Part shown: positions 27,806 to 37,984 of the stretch, in pieces | Position numbering within the stretch: position 1 is the stretch's first letter | Layout: every line of letters starts with the position of its first letter | Origin: Oxynema aestuarii AP17 | GTDB taxonomy: Bacteria > Cyanobacteriota > Cyanobacteriia > Cyanobacteriales > Laspinemataceae | Assembly: GCF_012295525.1 (NCBI RefSeq) | Contig: NZ_CP051167.1 | Coordinates: 2,666,001-2,730,000, forward strand | Reading direction: 5' to 3' | DNA length: 64,000 bases | Program-made: the position numbers and the translations under genes | Notes under the pieces: generated by a model | Told to the model about the DNA's origin: nothing | The model's database searches: none | The model's input: only the letters and a program-made list of their open reading frames with translations

Positions 27806-28764
27806 GGGGCGATCGCCGTCTCCGACGCGCTAGAACGGCGACGCGGCACCTCGTAACTCCAAAAATCTCGTGCCATCGCCGTTTTTGGAAAAATCGCCCG
27901 CGCTTCCGCTTCGAGATCGTCGAGTTGGATCGCATTGCCGGGAGCGTAACGGGGGCTGAAATGAGTCATCACCAACTGCTTCACCCCCGCCGCTAACGCC
28001 ACTTGAGCCGCCATCGTACTTGTAGAATGGAGGCGATCGATCGCCAGTTGGGCGTCGCGGTGGGAAAACGTCGCTTCGTGAATTAAAACATCCGCATCGC
28101 GCGCCAACTCTACCGCCCCTTCACAGAAAATCGTATCCGTACAGTAAGCAATTTTGCGTCCCACTTCCGGCTCGGCGCAAAAGTCCGCCCCACGCACCCG
28201 GCGTCCGTCCGGCAGGGTCAGAGTTTCGCCGCGTTTGAGTTTGCCGTAAAGCGGCCCGAAGGGAATCCCGAACGCTTTCGCCTTTTGAGCGTCGAAGCGT
28301 CCGGGACGGTCTTTTTCTTCAATCCGGTAACCGAACGCCGTGACTCGGTGTTCGAGCAAACCGCAATGCACCCGGTATTCCTCATCTTCGTAAATGAGAC
28401 CCCCTCGATTTTCGTGAACCGCGACCGGGTAAGAAAAATGAGTTTGGGAATAGCGGCGACAGGCTTGTAAGTATTCGTTCAACCCCGGCGGCCCGTAAAT
28501 ATCGATCCGCTCCGTATTTCCGGCCAAACCGCAACTGGCGAGCAACCCCATCAAGCCGAAAATATGGTCGCCGTGCATGTGGGTGATAAAAATGCGCGAC
28601 AGTTGGGAAATTTTGAGGTCACTTCGCAAGATTTGATGCTGGGTGCCTTCCCCGCAGTCAAACAGCCAGAATTCCGCGCGTTGGGGCAGGCGAACCGCCA
28701 CCCCCGAAACGTTGCGCGATCGCGTCGGCACGCCGGAACTCGTTCCAAGAAAGGTAATTTGCAC
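27802..28764 (-). CDS. rnz: Ribonuclease Z
   Basis: 320 residues. Endonuclease that trims the 3' ends of tRNA precursors lacking an encoded CCA. Metal ligands: THMHGDHIFGL, CTDTIF, EATFSH and MTHFSPRY; opening MQITFLGTSSGVPT is typical of the short RNase Z/ElaC form. It matters for this genome because nearly all tRNAs in the array at 50.9-54.3 kb lack an encoded CCA. It is convergent with the gene at 27233. Confidence 0.96.
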   Translation of the reverse strand: MQITFLGTSSGVPTRSRNVSGVAVRLPQRAEFWLFDCGEGTQHQILRSDLKISQLSRIFITHMHGDHIFGLMGLLASCGLAGNTERIDIYGPPGLNEYLQACRRYSQTHFSYPVAVHENRGGLIYEDEEYRVHCGLLEHRVTAFGYRIEEKDRPGRFDAQKAKAFGIPFGPLYGKLKRGETLTLPDGRRVRGADFCAEPEVGRKIAYCTDTIFCEGAVELARDADVLIHEATFSHRDAQLAIDRLHSTSTMAAQVALAAGVKQLVMTHFSPRYAPGNAIQLDDLEAEARAIFPKTAMARDFWSYEVPRRRSSASETAIAP

Positions 28765-29008
28765 GAACTGACTCTACTCTGACAACAATCACCCCGGCGA
28801 CCCGGTGGACGGGGACGCCGATGGTCGGTTCGGAGACGATCGCCTCAACGAGCGCGCGATCGCCTCCTGGACAAATGCGGTTATTTTCAGCAAAATTGAC
28901 GAATCGATCTAACCTGTATTGTAACCAGATTCCCCGAACGTAGGCCCTCGATCGCTCGACGAGAACCCGGATCGGGAGATTGCCAATCGACCATCGAATC
29001 TTGTGATT

Positions 29009-30187
29009 ATGGCCCACAACTTATTATTTCCCGTCAAGAAATTCCGAGTCAAGCTTAAGTTTCTCTGGTGGATGTGGCTGGCCATCGGCTTAATGATGGC
29101 CGCTCCCGCCCAAGCTTCACTGTTATTAAAAGTGGCGATCGAAGAAAATGTCGATCGCGTCAAAGTGGGTAGCTCTACACCTGCCATGGTGCGCGATAGT
29201 AACGGGCGCAACCTCGGCCAACTCGACGCCATGCGCTCTTTCTACGCCCAAAGCAACGGCGCGGGAATTAGCTTGCAACAATGGCAAGGGAACAGCATCA
29301 CCATCGATCCGGAAAATGACGGCTACGTTTACATTGGCGATCGCTGGTATCGCGGTCACACCATCCTCGTCCCCACCGACGGCGGTTTGACTGCCGTCAA
29401 TGCCGTAGACCTCGAAGAATATCTCTACAGCGTCGTCGGCGCCGAAATGAGTCCCAGTTGGCCCTCGGAAGCGTTAAAAGCTCAAGCCGTCGCCGCCCGT
29501 TCCTACGTCCTCTACCAGCGCCAACATCGGGGCAATGCCGTTTACGATGTCGGCGACGATACCTACTGGCAAGTTTATTCCGGTTTGGAAAAGGAAGCCA
29601 CCACCACCCATAAAGCCGTCCAAGAAACCGCCGGACAAGTACTCACCCACGACGGACAGATTATCGAAGCGGTGTTTCATTCCTCTTCAGGCGGTCATAC
29701 GGAAAACGTGGAGGACGTTTGGTCCGAAACTCGTCCTTACTTGCGTGGCGTTCCCGATTTCGATGCGGGGGCGCCCGTTTACGAATGGAAGGAAAGTTTT
29801 TCGAGTAGCCAACTGAGTGGTTTAATTTCCGGCGTGGGCAATGTTTTATCCTTGAATGTGGAAGCGATGACGCCTCAAGGTCGCGTCGTGCGCATTCGGG
29901 CGATCGGCGATGCGGGAGAACGCTCCCTCGATGGGGAAGCGTTCCGCCAAGCGCTCGATCTCAGAAGTGCCCGTTTTACGGTGCTTCCGCAATATGGATC
30001 GGCAACGAGCAAAGAGAATGCTAATGCTATTCCTACCGGGTTTTTACTCGACGGTCGCGGTTTCGGTCACGGCATCGGGATGAGTCAATGGGGGGCGTAT
30101 CATTTGGCTCATCAGGGCGCCAACTACCAGCAAATTTTGCTGCATTACTATCAAAATTCGAGTTTGGCGAAGATTAAAGTCGAATAA
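29009..30187 (+). CDS. SpoIID/LytB-domain protein (amidase enhancer type)
   Basis: 392 residues from the ATG at 29009. A signal peptide (WWMWLAIGLMMAAPAQA) is followed by an N-terminal region and the SpoIID domain: VDLEEYLYSVVGAEMSPSWPSEALKAQAVAARSYVL, HSSSGGHTENVEDVW, and GRGFGHGIGMSQWGA. SpoIID of sporulating bacteria cleaves denuded glycan; the cyanobacterial relatives are presumed to act on septal peptidoglycan in the periplasm. It is a single gene. Confidence 0.88.
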   Translation: MAHNLLFPVKKFRVKLKFLWWMWLAIGLMMAAPAQASLLLKVAIEENVDRVKVGSSTPAMVRDSNGRNLGQLDAMRSFYAQSNGAGISLQQWQGNSITIDPENDGYVYIGDRWYRGHTILVPTDGGLTAVNAVDLEEYLYSVVGAEMSPSWPSEALKAQAVAARSYVLYQRQHRGNAVYDVGDDTYWQVYSGLEKEATTTHKAVQETAGQVLTHDGQIIEAVFHSSSGGHTENVEDVWSETRPYLRGVPDFDAGAPVYEWKESFSSSQLSGLISGVGNVLSLNVEAMTPQGRVVRIRAIGDAGERSLDGEAFRQALDLRSARFTVLPQYGSATSKENANAIPTGFLLDGRGFGHGIGMSQWGAYHLAHQGANYQQILLHYYQNSSLAKIKVE

Positions 30188-30312
30188 TCGGGAATGGGGC
30201 GATCGCGCGGGGTCTCCACAGGAGAATCGCGCGATCGCCTCTCGTGCGTTCTCAATTTTCAATCTCGTCATTCAAGATTTCTGCGTTCAATCAATAGGGT
30301 AGGAGTTCGACT

Positions 30313-30534
30313 GTGCCACAGTGGGAATATCTGTTCGTCCGTTTTGACTACTTTGCAGGCGATCTCCGACCGCAAAATGCCAACGGCGAAGAAATTCGCG
30401 ACGAACGCCGTCAGCATCCTTTACACGAATATGCCAATTATCTCGGCGAACAAGGTTGGGAAATGGTCAATTTCAACTTTAGTCCGGCTTACGGTTATGG
30501 GTTTTTGACGTTGAAACGGATCAAGGGGAGTTGA
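30313..30534 (+). CDS. Small DUF4177-like protein
   Basis: 73 residues, GTG start. The pattern QWEYLFVR ... LHEYANYLGEQGWEMVNF ... LTLKR fits the DUF4177 family of small alpha/beta proteins. Function unknown. It lies 125 bases after the SpoIID gene on the same strand. Confidence 0.65.
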   Translation: MPQWEYLFVRFDYFAGDLRPQNANGEEIRDERRQHPLHEYANYLGEQGWEMVNFNFSPAYGYGFLTLKRIKGS

Positions 30535-30605
30535 GGGGGAAGCAGGGAAGATTCGATGTAAAACCTACAATCCCCACTCCCTCAATCTCCAATCAAGCGA
30601 GGAGG

Positions 30606-31919
30606 TCACTCGCCTTCCAAACGGCGGCGCCATTCAGCATCGAGGCGATCGGTTTGGGCCACTTCTTGTTCTACGAGATCGGTTTCCGTGGTATAGGCGA
30701 GATCTTGGCTGTCGATCGTGGTTTCGGCGGCAAATTTTTCGGCGTAGTTGAGTTTTTTGTGCAGTTCCGGACTGGCTTGATTTAAGGCGATCGCCCGCGA
30801 TTGACGATCTTGGTTGCGCCGTTCGATTTTCTCGTTGCGCCATTGAATCGAGAAATAACGAATTAAAGGGACCCCTAAAAAGGCGATGCCATACCCGAGT
30901 AAGAGCCAGTAAATGGAAGCGACAAAGGCGACCAATCCCCCTAGTGTGGAGGCGATCGCGCCGTCGCGCAACAAGTAACCTAAAATTAACGCGCCGACGA
31001 TGTTAACGCCACCCAAACCACTCGCTAAAACAATTTGACCGGAACTGGCGTGACTGAATTGCCAGCGAAATTCCTGGAGAAAATCAGAGGTCGAACGGTT
31101 TTGGGTGCGACTGGCGCGAACTTGTAACTCGGGGAAGTGATAGACGATTTGACCGTCGGGACTGACTTCGGGACGTCCGTTAAAGCGGGTCAGTACGGGA
31201 AGCATATAATCTTCGTTTTCGCGGTCGTAATCGGCCCCGAGATCGTCGAGATAGGGGGCGATTTGTTCGGCGACGACGGCGCCGCGAGCGTTACGGATGG
31301 TAGCGGCAATTTCTTGCCAGCGTCGTTCTTCTAAATTGGCGTTAGGATTGCCATCGCCGAACAGGAAGGAAAAGACCGCCTCGAAAAAGTTCATTTCGTC
31401 GCGATCGCCACTGCTGACCCGTTGTTGGCGTCGCTGTTGGTAGCTGCGATAATTCGGATCGAAGAACCAAAATAAATCCGGTCCCCACCAAAAATGAGGC
31501 ATGAAGAAGATGCCGCCACCGGAGCGAGAATTGCCGCTACTGCGATTGTCACCGTCGCGGTTGAGAGAGGACAAAATAATAAAAATGGTGACAAAAATCA
31601 GGACGATCGAAACAATTAAAATAATCCCGAATGAAATGCGGATCAGATAAAACAAAATCCGCCAAATTTTTTCCCACCACTGTTGAAGTTGCAAGCGGAA
31701 AAACTTTTGGCGGAGAACCGCTCGAAAATTTTGGGGAAACTGGTAAACAATATCCCCACTTTGAGCCACCTGCAAGTGACCGCCTGCTTCCGAGGCGAGT
31801 GCGAGCAGTTCGCGTTCCGCAAGTCGCACGTCCATCCCGACGTGAGCGGCGAGATCGCCGATGGTGGTGCGGTAGTCGAGCTGTTCTACCGCTTTCATGA
31901 TGGTGGGATTTGGAGCCAT
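30606..31919 (-). CDS. Large membrane protein, IAP100/At5g03900-like
   Basis: 437 residues. An N-terminal helix-turn-helix-like repeat (TIGDLAAHVGMDVRLAERELLALAS) is followed by a transmembrane helix (~95-118), a Ser/Gly/Arg-rich stretch, a second winged-helix-like segment, and two further hydrophobic helices (~310-370), ending in a charged tail. The layout resembles a cyanobacterial/plastid family that includes chloroplast IAP100; I place it there only tentatively. Role unknown. Confidence 0.6.
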   Translation of the reverse strand: MAPNPTIMKAVEQLDYRTTIGDLAAHVGMDVRLAERELLALASEAGGHLQVAQSGDIVYQFPQNFRAVLRQKFFRLQLQQWWEKIWRILFYLIRISFGIILIVSIVLIFVTIFIILSSLNRDGDNRSSGNSRSGGGIFFMPHFWWGPDLFWFFDPNYRSYQQRRQQRVSSGDRDEMNFFEAVFSFLFGDGNPNANLEERRWQEIAATIRNARGAVVAEQIAPYLDDLGADYDRENEDYMLPVLTRFNGRPEVSPDGQIVYHFPELQVRASRTQNRSTSDFLQEFRWQFSHASSGQIVLASGLGGVNIVGALILGYLLRDGAIASTLGGLVAFVASIYWLLLGYGIAFLGVPLIRYFSIQWRNEKIERRNQDRQSRAIALNQASPELHKKLNYAEKFAAETTIDSQDLAYTTETDLVEQEVAQTDRLDAEWRRRLEGE

Positions 31920-32021
31920 GTTCAGCCCTCCCTCAAAATTGGCGCTTTATTTTCCAGTATAGGAGTTTTACGCTTTCCCTATAGCGATCGGGGGAGGCGA
32001 TCGCCCGCGATCGGGTGCAGG

Positions 32022-32978
32022 TTAATGCTGTTCGTCGGACCATTGAGGGGGAAAGGAAGGATCGGGGAGACTGAAGGAATCTAAGCCGGAGCGATCGCCG
32101 CAAGAGGACACGGAAATTAAATCTTCGATATTGAGCAACATCGTTTTACAAATGTCGTCTAAGGGCAAATCGTTGGGGTCGTAATTAAACGGATTTTCAA
32201 TTTCGACGCCAATTTCTTCGATGCCAAATAAGGTAAAACTAATTAAGGCGACGACGGGAATCGTCCAAGCGCTGAGGTCGCCGACGAGTTGAAAGGGTAA
32301 AGCGAGACAGTAAATTAATAAAATTTGTTTTAAATGAATGGTATAGGCGACGGGGATGGGAGTTTTTAAAATTCGCTCGCAAATTCCGAGAACTTCGACC
32401 ATTGTATCGAGTAGTTTAAACAGGGCGGTGAGTTGATAAGTATTGACCCTGCCGAGATCGTGTTGTTTTTGCAAATAATCCCCGATCCAAAAAGCAATTT
32501 CCAAGGGGGGATGGTTCATGACTTGCAGTTTTTCATATTGGGCGGTAGACATTAATGCGGCCAATTCTGCATTGACGGATTCCCGGCGCAAGTGGAGTTT
32601 GACGGCGACGGCGAAGGCGACGAGTAGGCGCAAGACGGCGATTTTTTGGGTGCGATCGCCGTCGTTGGTTTCGGCGATCGCCACTAAGATTTGTCGCGAA
32701 AAGTTGCGAATGGTATTAACTAAGGTTCCCCAAGCTTTGCGACCTTCCCAAAAGCGATCGTAGGCGGTATTTGTTCTAAAAACTAATAAAAGTCCGAGGA
32801 CTAAATTCGGCACGAGTCCTTCGAGAACGGGCCAAGAAACGGGAATTTCAAAGGTAGATAACCAGGCGATCGCGGCGGCGAAGACGGCACAAAACAGAAC
32901 CCGAGGCCAAATGGCGGGAAGGACAGATTTTTTGAAGCCCAAGGCAATTTTAAGCCATTCGTTATTGTTGGGTTTCAT
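32022..32978 (-). CDS. Bestrophin-family anion channel
   Basis: 318 residues with four or more hydrophobic helices. Family features: FEIPVSWPVLEGLVPNLVLGLLLVFRTNTAYDRFWEGRKAWGTLVN and a late LISFTLFGIEEIGVEIENPFNYDPNDLPLDD, the acidic calcium-clasp-like segment of bestrophins. Plant and cyanobacterial members act as Cl-/HCO3- channels in thylakoids or envelopes. It is on the same strand as, and 36 bases downstream of, the kinase-WD40 gene. Confidence 0.9.
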   Translation of the reverse strand: MKPNNNEWLKIALGFKKSVLPAIWPRVLFCAVFAAAIAWLSTFEIPVSWPVLEGLVPNLVLGLLLVFRTNTAYDRFWEGRKAWGTLVNTIRNFSRQILVAIAETNDGDRTQKIAVLRLLVAFAVAVKLHLRRESVNAELAALMSTAQYEKLQVMNHPPLEIAFWIGDYLQKQHDLGRVNTYQLTALFKLLDTMVEVLGICERILKTPIPVAYTIHLKQILLIYCLALPFQLVGDLSAWTIPVVALISFTLFGIEEIGVEIENPFNYDPNDLPLDDICKTMLLNIEDLISVSSCGDRSGLDSFSLPDPSFPPQWSDEQH

Positions 32979-33014
32979 CGCACGGCTAGGCGGGAAGGGC
33001 GGCGCGCCGACAGG

Positions 33015-35138
33015 TCAACCGTCGGAGTCGTCGATCTCGGGCATTTGCCAGACTTTGATCGTTTCGTCGGGACTGCCACTGACGAGGGTTTTGCCGTCGG
33101 CGCTGACGGCGATCGCGCTCACGTATTTTCCATGTCCGCGCAAGGTGGCGGTCAGTTCCCCGGTATTTAAATTCCAAATTTTAATCGCATCTCCACTGGT
33201 GGCGAGGGCTTGACCGTCGGGGGCGATCGCCACGGACCGCACCCAACTCGCGTGAGCGTTGAGCTGGTATTTGCGCTCTCCGGTTTGAAGGTTCCAAATT
33301 TGAACGGTATTGTCCCCACTCCCACTGGCGAGAATCTTGCCGTCGGGGCTGTAGGCGAGGGAAAGCACTTCGTGAGCATGAGCGCTCAAGGTTCGCAAGC
33401 GCGCCCCGGTGGGAACGTGCCAGATGCGAATGTTGCGATCTTTGCTGCCACTGGCGAGGGTTTTGCCGTCGGGAGAGAAGCTCAAGGCGTTGACGCCGGA
33501 ACCGACTTGAATGGTGAGGATGCGGGCGCCACTATACAGATCCCAAATGCGAATGGTGTTGTCTTCGGAGCCACTGGCGAGCAATCTGCCGTCGGGACTG
33601 ATGGCGAGGGCTTGAACGGCGCCGGAGTGAGCGGGGGCGATCGTCAGAATGCGACTGCCGCGCTCGAAATCCCACAGGCGAATCGAGCGATCGGAACTGC
33701 CACTGGCTAAAATATTGCCGTCCGGGGTGAGGGCGAGGGCGTTGATCCACAGTTTGTGGGCGGCGATCGTATGCAGTAGGGTTCCGGTCCGCAGATTCCA
33801 GATCCGAATGGTGCCGTAACTGCCACTGGCGAAGGTGGCGCCTTCGGGAAAGTCCGCCGCGCCTTTGAGGGGACTCATGGCGATCGTCTGCACCTGACCG
33901 ACCCCGCGCAGGGTTTTCTTTAAATAAAAACTGCTGGGCAAACTGAGAATCAAGCGGATCGGATTGGCGGGTAAAAAACCGTAGCGCCAGTAACCGTAAA
34001 CTTGCGACAGACCCAAGATCAAACACAGCAGGGCAATACTCAATTGCCAACGACTTTTTGCCGCACTCGCGGAGCGCGCGGTGCGATACCTGTTGTCTTT
34101 GGGCAACAATAAACGGGGGGATTTGCCCCCGGAGGAATTCGACCCGCGCGAATTCAAGCTGGAGTTGGAGGAGAAGGCGGTGCGCCCGCCAAACATGGTT
34201 TTCTGATTGAATTTCCCCGTATCCTCCTCTCCGGGTAGGGTCAGGTCGATCTCGGCGAGACATTGAACGATCGCCTGTGAATTTTGCGGTCGTTTGCCCG
34301 GAAACGGCGCCATCAAGTAATCGATCACGTCGGCGAATTCTTTGGCAATTTGGGGGGCGCTGTTACGCCAGACTAATTTCCCCGTGCGCGGGTGTTCGGA
34401 AAAGGCGGTCGGCGGTTTACCCGTGAGCAAAAAAACAAAGGTGCGCCCGAGGGCGTAAAAATCGGATTGGGGAACTGCTTTCCCGTTGGCTTGTTCGGGG
34501 GGCGTGTATCCCGGCGAGACAATCCCGGTGATGTTTTGTCCCTGTCCGACTTTCGCAAAATAGGTGGCCGTCACTTCCCGGGCCGCGCCAAAATCGATCA
34601 ACACCAGTTGTCCGTTGGGTTTGACCATGATGTTGAGCGGTTTGATGTCGCGGTGAAAAAACTGCTCTTTATGGACTTGTTCGAGAATTTCCGCCAGTTG
34701 GATCATCCATTCGATCGCCTGTTTTTGGGACACCGGGCGATTCCCGCGCTGCTTCATCCAATCGCGCAGGTTGACGCCGTGGATTTTTTCCATGACCAAG
34801 CAGTGCATGGGTTCGCTAGCTTCCGGTGGCGTGAAGGTAAAGTAGGCGTCGGGTTCTACGGCGGGAATTCCGGGATGTTTGACCCGTTTGAGAACGTCGG
34901 CTTCTTGAATGAATAACTCGACGGCTTTCTCATTATTTTGCAGTAAAACTTTAATAACTTTTGACGCGCCGCGATCGTCGGCTTCAAAGGTTTTGCCGAA
35001 CCCTCCTCCCCCGAGGGGACGAATGAGGCGATACCGTCCTTGTAATACCAAGTCACAGCCACAGTGACGACAACTGAGTAGGTTCCCGTTGGCAGGGTCA
35101 CCGGGATTGGGGCACTTTGGATTAATGCAATAACTCAC
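33015..35138 (-). CDS. Serine/threonine protein kinase with C-terminal WD40 propeller
   Basis: 707 residues. An N-terminal zinc ribbon (CINPKCPNPGD...CRHCGCDL) leads into a Hanks-type kinase domain with GGGGFGKTF, HRDIKPLNIM, DFGAA and a PPEQ activation site. A transmembrane helix follows near residue 370 (WQLSIALLCLILGL). The C-terminal ~290 residues hold seven WD40 repeats, each with LASGSxDxxIRIWxL, making one propeller likely outside the cytosol. It resembles the kinase at 746-2197, but with WD40 in place of TM2. Confidence 0.9.
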   Translation of the reverse strand: MSYCINPKCPNPGDPANGNLLSCRHCGCDLVLQGRYRLIRPLGGGGFGKTFEADDRGASKVIKVLLQNNEKAVELFIQEADVLKRVKHPGIPAVEPDAYFTFTPPEASEPMHCLVMEKIHGVNLRDWMKQRGNRPVSQKQAIEWMIQLAEILEQVHKEQFFHRDIKPLNIMVKPNGQLVLIDFGAAREVTATYFAKVGQGQNITGIVSPGYTPPEQANGKAVPQSDFYALGRTFVFLLTGKPPTAFSEHPRTGKLVWRNSAPQIAKEFADVIDYLMAPFPGKRPQNSQAIVQCLAEIDLTLPGEEDTGKFNQKTMFGGRTAFSSNSSLNSRGSNSSGGKSPRLLLPKDNRYRTARSASAAKSRWQLSIALLCLILGLSQVYGYWRYGFLPANPIRLILSLPSSFYLKKTLRGVGQVQTIAMSPLKGAADFPEGATFASGSYGTIRIWNLRTGTLLHTIAAHKLWINALALTPDGNILASGSSDRSIRLWDFERGSRILTIAPAHSGAVQALAISPDGRLLASGSEDNTIRIWDLYSGARILTIQVGSGVNALSFSPDGKTLASGSKDRNIRIWHVPTGARLRTLSAHAHEVLSLAYSPDGKILASGSGDNTVQIWNLQTGERKYQLNAHASWVRSVAIAPDGQALATSGDAIKIWNLNTGELTATLRGHGKYVSAIAVSADGKTLVSGSPDETIKVWQMPEIDDSDG

Positions 35139-36047
35139 GGAAGCTACACTACCCAGATTCTGACTGCACTCTCAACAACACTATAACTTGGAGCGATCGA
35201 CCCCCCCCTGTAGGGTCATGCCAAGCGCTAAGCCTGTAGGTGCGACTTTTCCATGCTCGATTTCAAGTCAACTTCACTGGCCAACAGGCGGCTTTGACTG
35301 GAGTGCTTTACTCGTCAGAAGCTTGGCAAGACTTAGTAATCTTTTAGAGTTCGCTCCATCGATACTCGGACGTTAAAGTGGATCGGTATTTTTCCTCGTA
35401 AATTTACGGAGATGCTCGTATCGATCGCCCAGTTTTTAATAATAATTATAACGATTGTAACCTACCCTATTCAGCCTCCGAAAACCCGCGATCGCTTCTC
35501 GATCTTTCTCGGTTTTCGCGCGATCGCCCCGTTCCCCCTACGGTCGTCGCACCGGACAGGCGATCGGCATCTCCCTCTTTTGCGGACTGACGCGCGATCG
35601 CTGGCAAACCCCCCAAAACCAACCCTTCCCCGGCTGGCTGCCAGCGATCGCGCCACCGACGCTTTTTAACCTCGATCGCCTCGACTGCGGCGATCGAGCG
35701 CTTCGCTTTTGAGGAAGCGATTACCTTCAAAGGTGTTTACAGCATTTCTCAATCTGCTGAGGTATGGCAGAATCTCTTAATTTCGGGATTGGGTTGAGTT
35801 TGATGTACCTCACTGGCTTAAAAAACGCTATAGATCGCCCTAAATCCCCCGTAAAAAGGGGGACTTTCCTTGTTCCCCCCGCAATCCCCCCTTCGCCCCC
35901 CTTTCAAAGGGGGGTTGGGGGGATAGGGGGATCGGCACTGTACCTCATCAGACGCCCGAGTGCTGTATTTCCCTCCGTATTCATATTTTAAACCCCTTTG
36001 CCAGTCTCGATCGCCCTCGCCGTCAATTTTTCAGCGATTTCCTCAAT
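35139..36047. other. Gene-free region with a C/G-tract palindromic repeat
   Basis: About 900 bases. It contains HIP1 octamers, the repeat at 35841-35935 and short frames without coding character. No RNA gene is recognised. Confidence 0.4.
35841..35935. repeat. Palindromic C-tract/G-tract intergenic repeat
   Basis: CCTAAATCCCCCGT, then paired C- and G-tracts (CCCCCTTTC and AAAGGGGGGTTGGGGGGA), forms strong hairpins and resembles the shorter element at 21558-21598. It is a dispersed cyanobacterial repeat rather than a gene. Confidence 0.6.
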
Positions 36048-37268
36048 TCAGCCCTGTCTTCGCCAAACTCGGATAGTTTTATCTTCACTTCCACTTAAAA
36101 GCAATTGACTATCTTCACTAAAAATCAAATATTTCACCGAACCGGAATGACCCGTTAAGGTTTGCAACAATTTCCCGCTTTTTAAATCCCAAATCTCGAT
36201 CCGGCGATCGCCTCCCCCACTCACCAGAAGTTCGCCGTCGGGACTGATGGCTACTGCGAGAACCGTGCCTAAATCCGGGTTGTCTGTCGAAAGCAGTCGT
36301 CCCGTTTTGAGATTCCAGATCGCGATCGTTTTATCCAAACTGCCACTGGCTAATCGTTCCCCGTCCGGCGCGATCGCTACCGAACGCACGTCATTTTCAT
36401 GACCCGCGAGGGTATGGCGCAACCTTAAAGGACTCGCCGCATAAGCGTTGAGATCCCAAACTTTCAGCCCGCCGTCGCTACTCCCACTGACGAGGGTCTT
36501 TCCATCCGCCGCGATCGCCAGCGCATTAATCCCCTCGGAATGTGCTTCAACGATCTGTATGGGTGAGGTGTCGCGATCGCTCGCGATCGCCTCGGTGAGC
36601 TCTTGCAAATTGCGAACTTCGAGGGTCGCGTCATTACTCCCACTGATCAACAGACGACCATCGGGAGAAATCGCCAACGTCGTCACCGCATCTAAATGCG
36701 CCGGAATCGACCCGAGTAAATCCCCAGACCCCAAATTCCACAATTTAATCTCCTTCCACGTCCCACTGGCGAGCAGTTCGCCGTTGGGATGGATCGCTAA
36801 CGAATAAATCCACAACGCTGGAATTTCAAATTGTCCCGTTGCGGTACAAGCACGATTTTCAAAACAGTTGGCCCCCAGTTCCCACGAGCGAATTGAAGCG
36901 TAATCACTCGCGAACACTCTCTGACCGTCTGGGGTTATCGCTAAATCGTTCACGGTCCAGGTCGCTCCGGTCAACGTTGCTGCCAATCTAAACGATACTG
37001 TCGCCACCTCAGTTTCATCCCCGAGTACGGATGGCGAGGCGTTCTCGGAAGGGGTCGAATCGACGAGATCGGATGGTGCAGGGGATGAATTGGAACGATT
37101 CTGGCTTGGCGAGTTCGCTGTCGGCGTTGCACCGGAGGTTCGCGACTGGGAATAACGCCAAATTCCCCATATTCCTGCACCGAAAATGAGGGCGATCGCG
37201 CCAAGATAAAGGATGTGTTTCTTGCCACGCTTTCGCAATTTTACTCGATTTGATTTAAAAAAAACCAC
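36048..37268 (-). CDS. Membrane-anchored WD40 repeat protein
   Basis: 406 residues. A basic N-terminus is followed by one transmembrane helix (ILYLGAIALIFGAGIWGIW), a Ser/Thr/Pro-rich linker (~40-95) and seven WD40 repeats (LASGSLDKTIAIWNL type) forming a propeller. No kinase domain is present. It lies 0.9 kb upstream of the kinase-WD40 gene on the same strand and the repeats are alike, so it may have come from that gene by duplication. Partner unknown. Confidence 0.82.
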   Translation of the reverse strand: MVFFKSNRVKLRKRGKKHILYLGAIALIFGAGIWGIWRYSQSRTSGATPTANSPSQNRSNSSPAPSDLVDSTPSENASPSVLGDETEVATVSFRLAATLTGATWTVNDLAITPDGQRVFASDYASIRSWELGANCFENRACTATGQFEIPALWIYSLAIHPNGELLASGTWKEIKLWNLGSGDLLGSIPAHLDAVTTLAISPDGRLLISGSNDATLEVRNLQELTEAIASDRDTSPIQIVEAHSEGINALAIAADGKTLVSGSSDGGLKVWDLNAYAASPLRLRHTLAGHENDVRSVAIAPDGERLASGSLDKTIAIWNLKTGRLLSTDNPDLGTVLAVAISPDGELLVSGGGDRRIEIWDLKSGKLLQTLTGHSGSVKYLIFSEDSQLLLSGSEDKTIRVWRRQG

Positions 37269-37807
37269 GATCTCAATCCCGCCATCCCGTTAACCAGTTT
37301 TTCTATTGTAGGAAGTTTTCACGGGATTGACTGGTGCGATCGCCTCTGAATCGTCGTTATCTGGGATTGATGCTCTTTAAAATGACTCCAAACTAGAATC
37401 GATTTCCCTCTATTTCTCTTTTGAACTACCGCGATCGAATTCCGAATCCGGCGATCGTCCGCTCTCCAATTTGACTCAAGCCATTTAACTTAAAAACTTT
37501 TGAAAGACGTTTTTTAACCTAAATTGTTCCATTTTTCTCGTGCCGCATTGACTCACTCAAATCGGATCGCTCCCGATTCCATGGGTGCGATCGCTTTTCG
37601 CAAACCCGTTTCCGCACGCTTTCCCCACAACTTCACCACAACTTCACCACAACTTCATCCCTCTAGTGCATTAATTCGATCCACATTCTCAACACAATGC
37701 AGGGAGTTGATTCATCCAAAAAGGATTTTCGAGAACCCGCGAAGACTCTTCTCAATCCATTTCACCACTGATTTAGGATGGCTATAGCCAATCGCGATCG
37801 TCAAATC
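37269..37807. other. Gene-free stretch
   Basis: 539 bases without a coding frame that I trust. It includes the tandem repeat at 37625-37657. Confidence 0.35.
37625..37657. repeat. Three tandem copies of an 11-bp unit
   Basis: The unit CACAACTTCAC is repeated three times head to tail, with the last copy ending in T rather than C. Possibly slippage; no function apparent. Confidence 0.8.
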
Positions 37808-37984
37808 TTAGAGCGATTCTTGACAATATCTTTCGTAAGCGGCTTTAACTGTTTCTTCGGGAAGCAAAATATATTCTGCGATCGTTTTAAAGCTTTTTCC
37901 AGATTCGTACATTTTAGCAACGACCTTCTCAATGGAATCTTCTATATTTTGACGAGCCACCTGGCGAGTTAACTCGGTTTTCAT
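37808..37984 (-). CDS. Small helix-rich protein
   Basis: 58 residues, beginning MKTELTRQVARQNIEDS and containing MYESGKSFKTIAEYILLPEETVKAAYERY, which reads like a helix-turn-helix. This resembles the C-terminal segment of PD-(D/E)xK transposase-like proteins or a small regulator. It has an upstream GGAG-like sequence (GGGAGC). No partner is adjacent. It may be the remnant of a longer gene. Confidence 0.45.
   Translation of the reverse strand: MKTELTRQVARQNIEDSIEKVVAKMYESGKSFKTIAEYILLPEETVKAAYERYCQESL

Noticed and set aside
35841-35935. CRISPR array
   Set aside because: The C/G-tract repeats are one palindromic unit without regularly spaced copies and unique spacers; no cas genes are present anywhere in the window.
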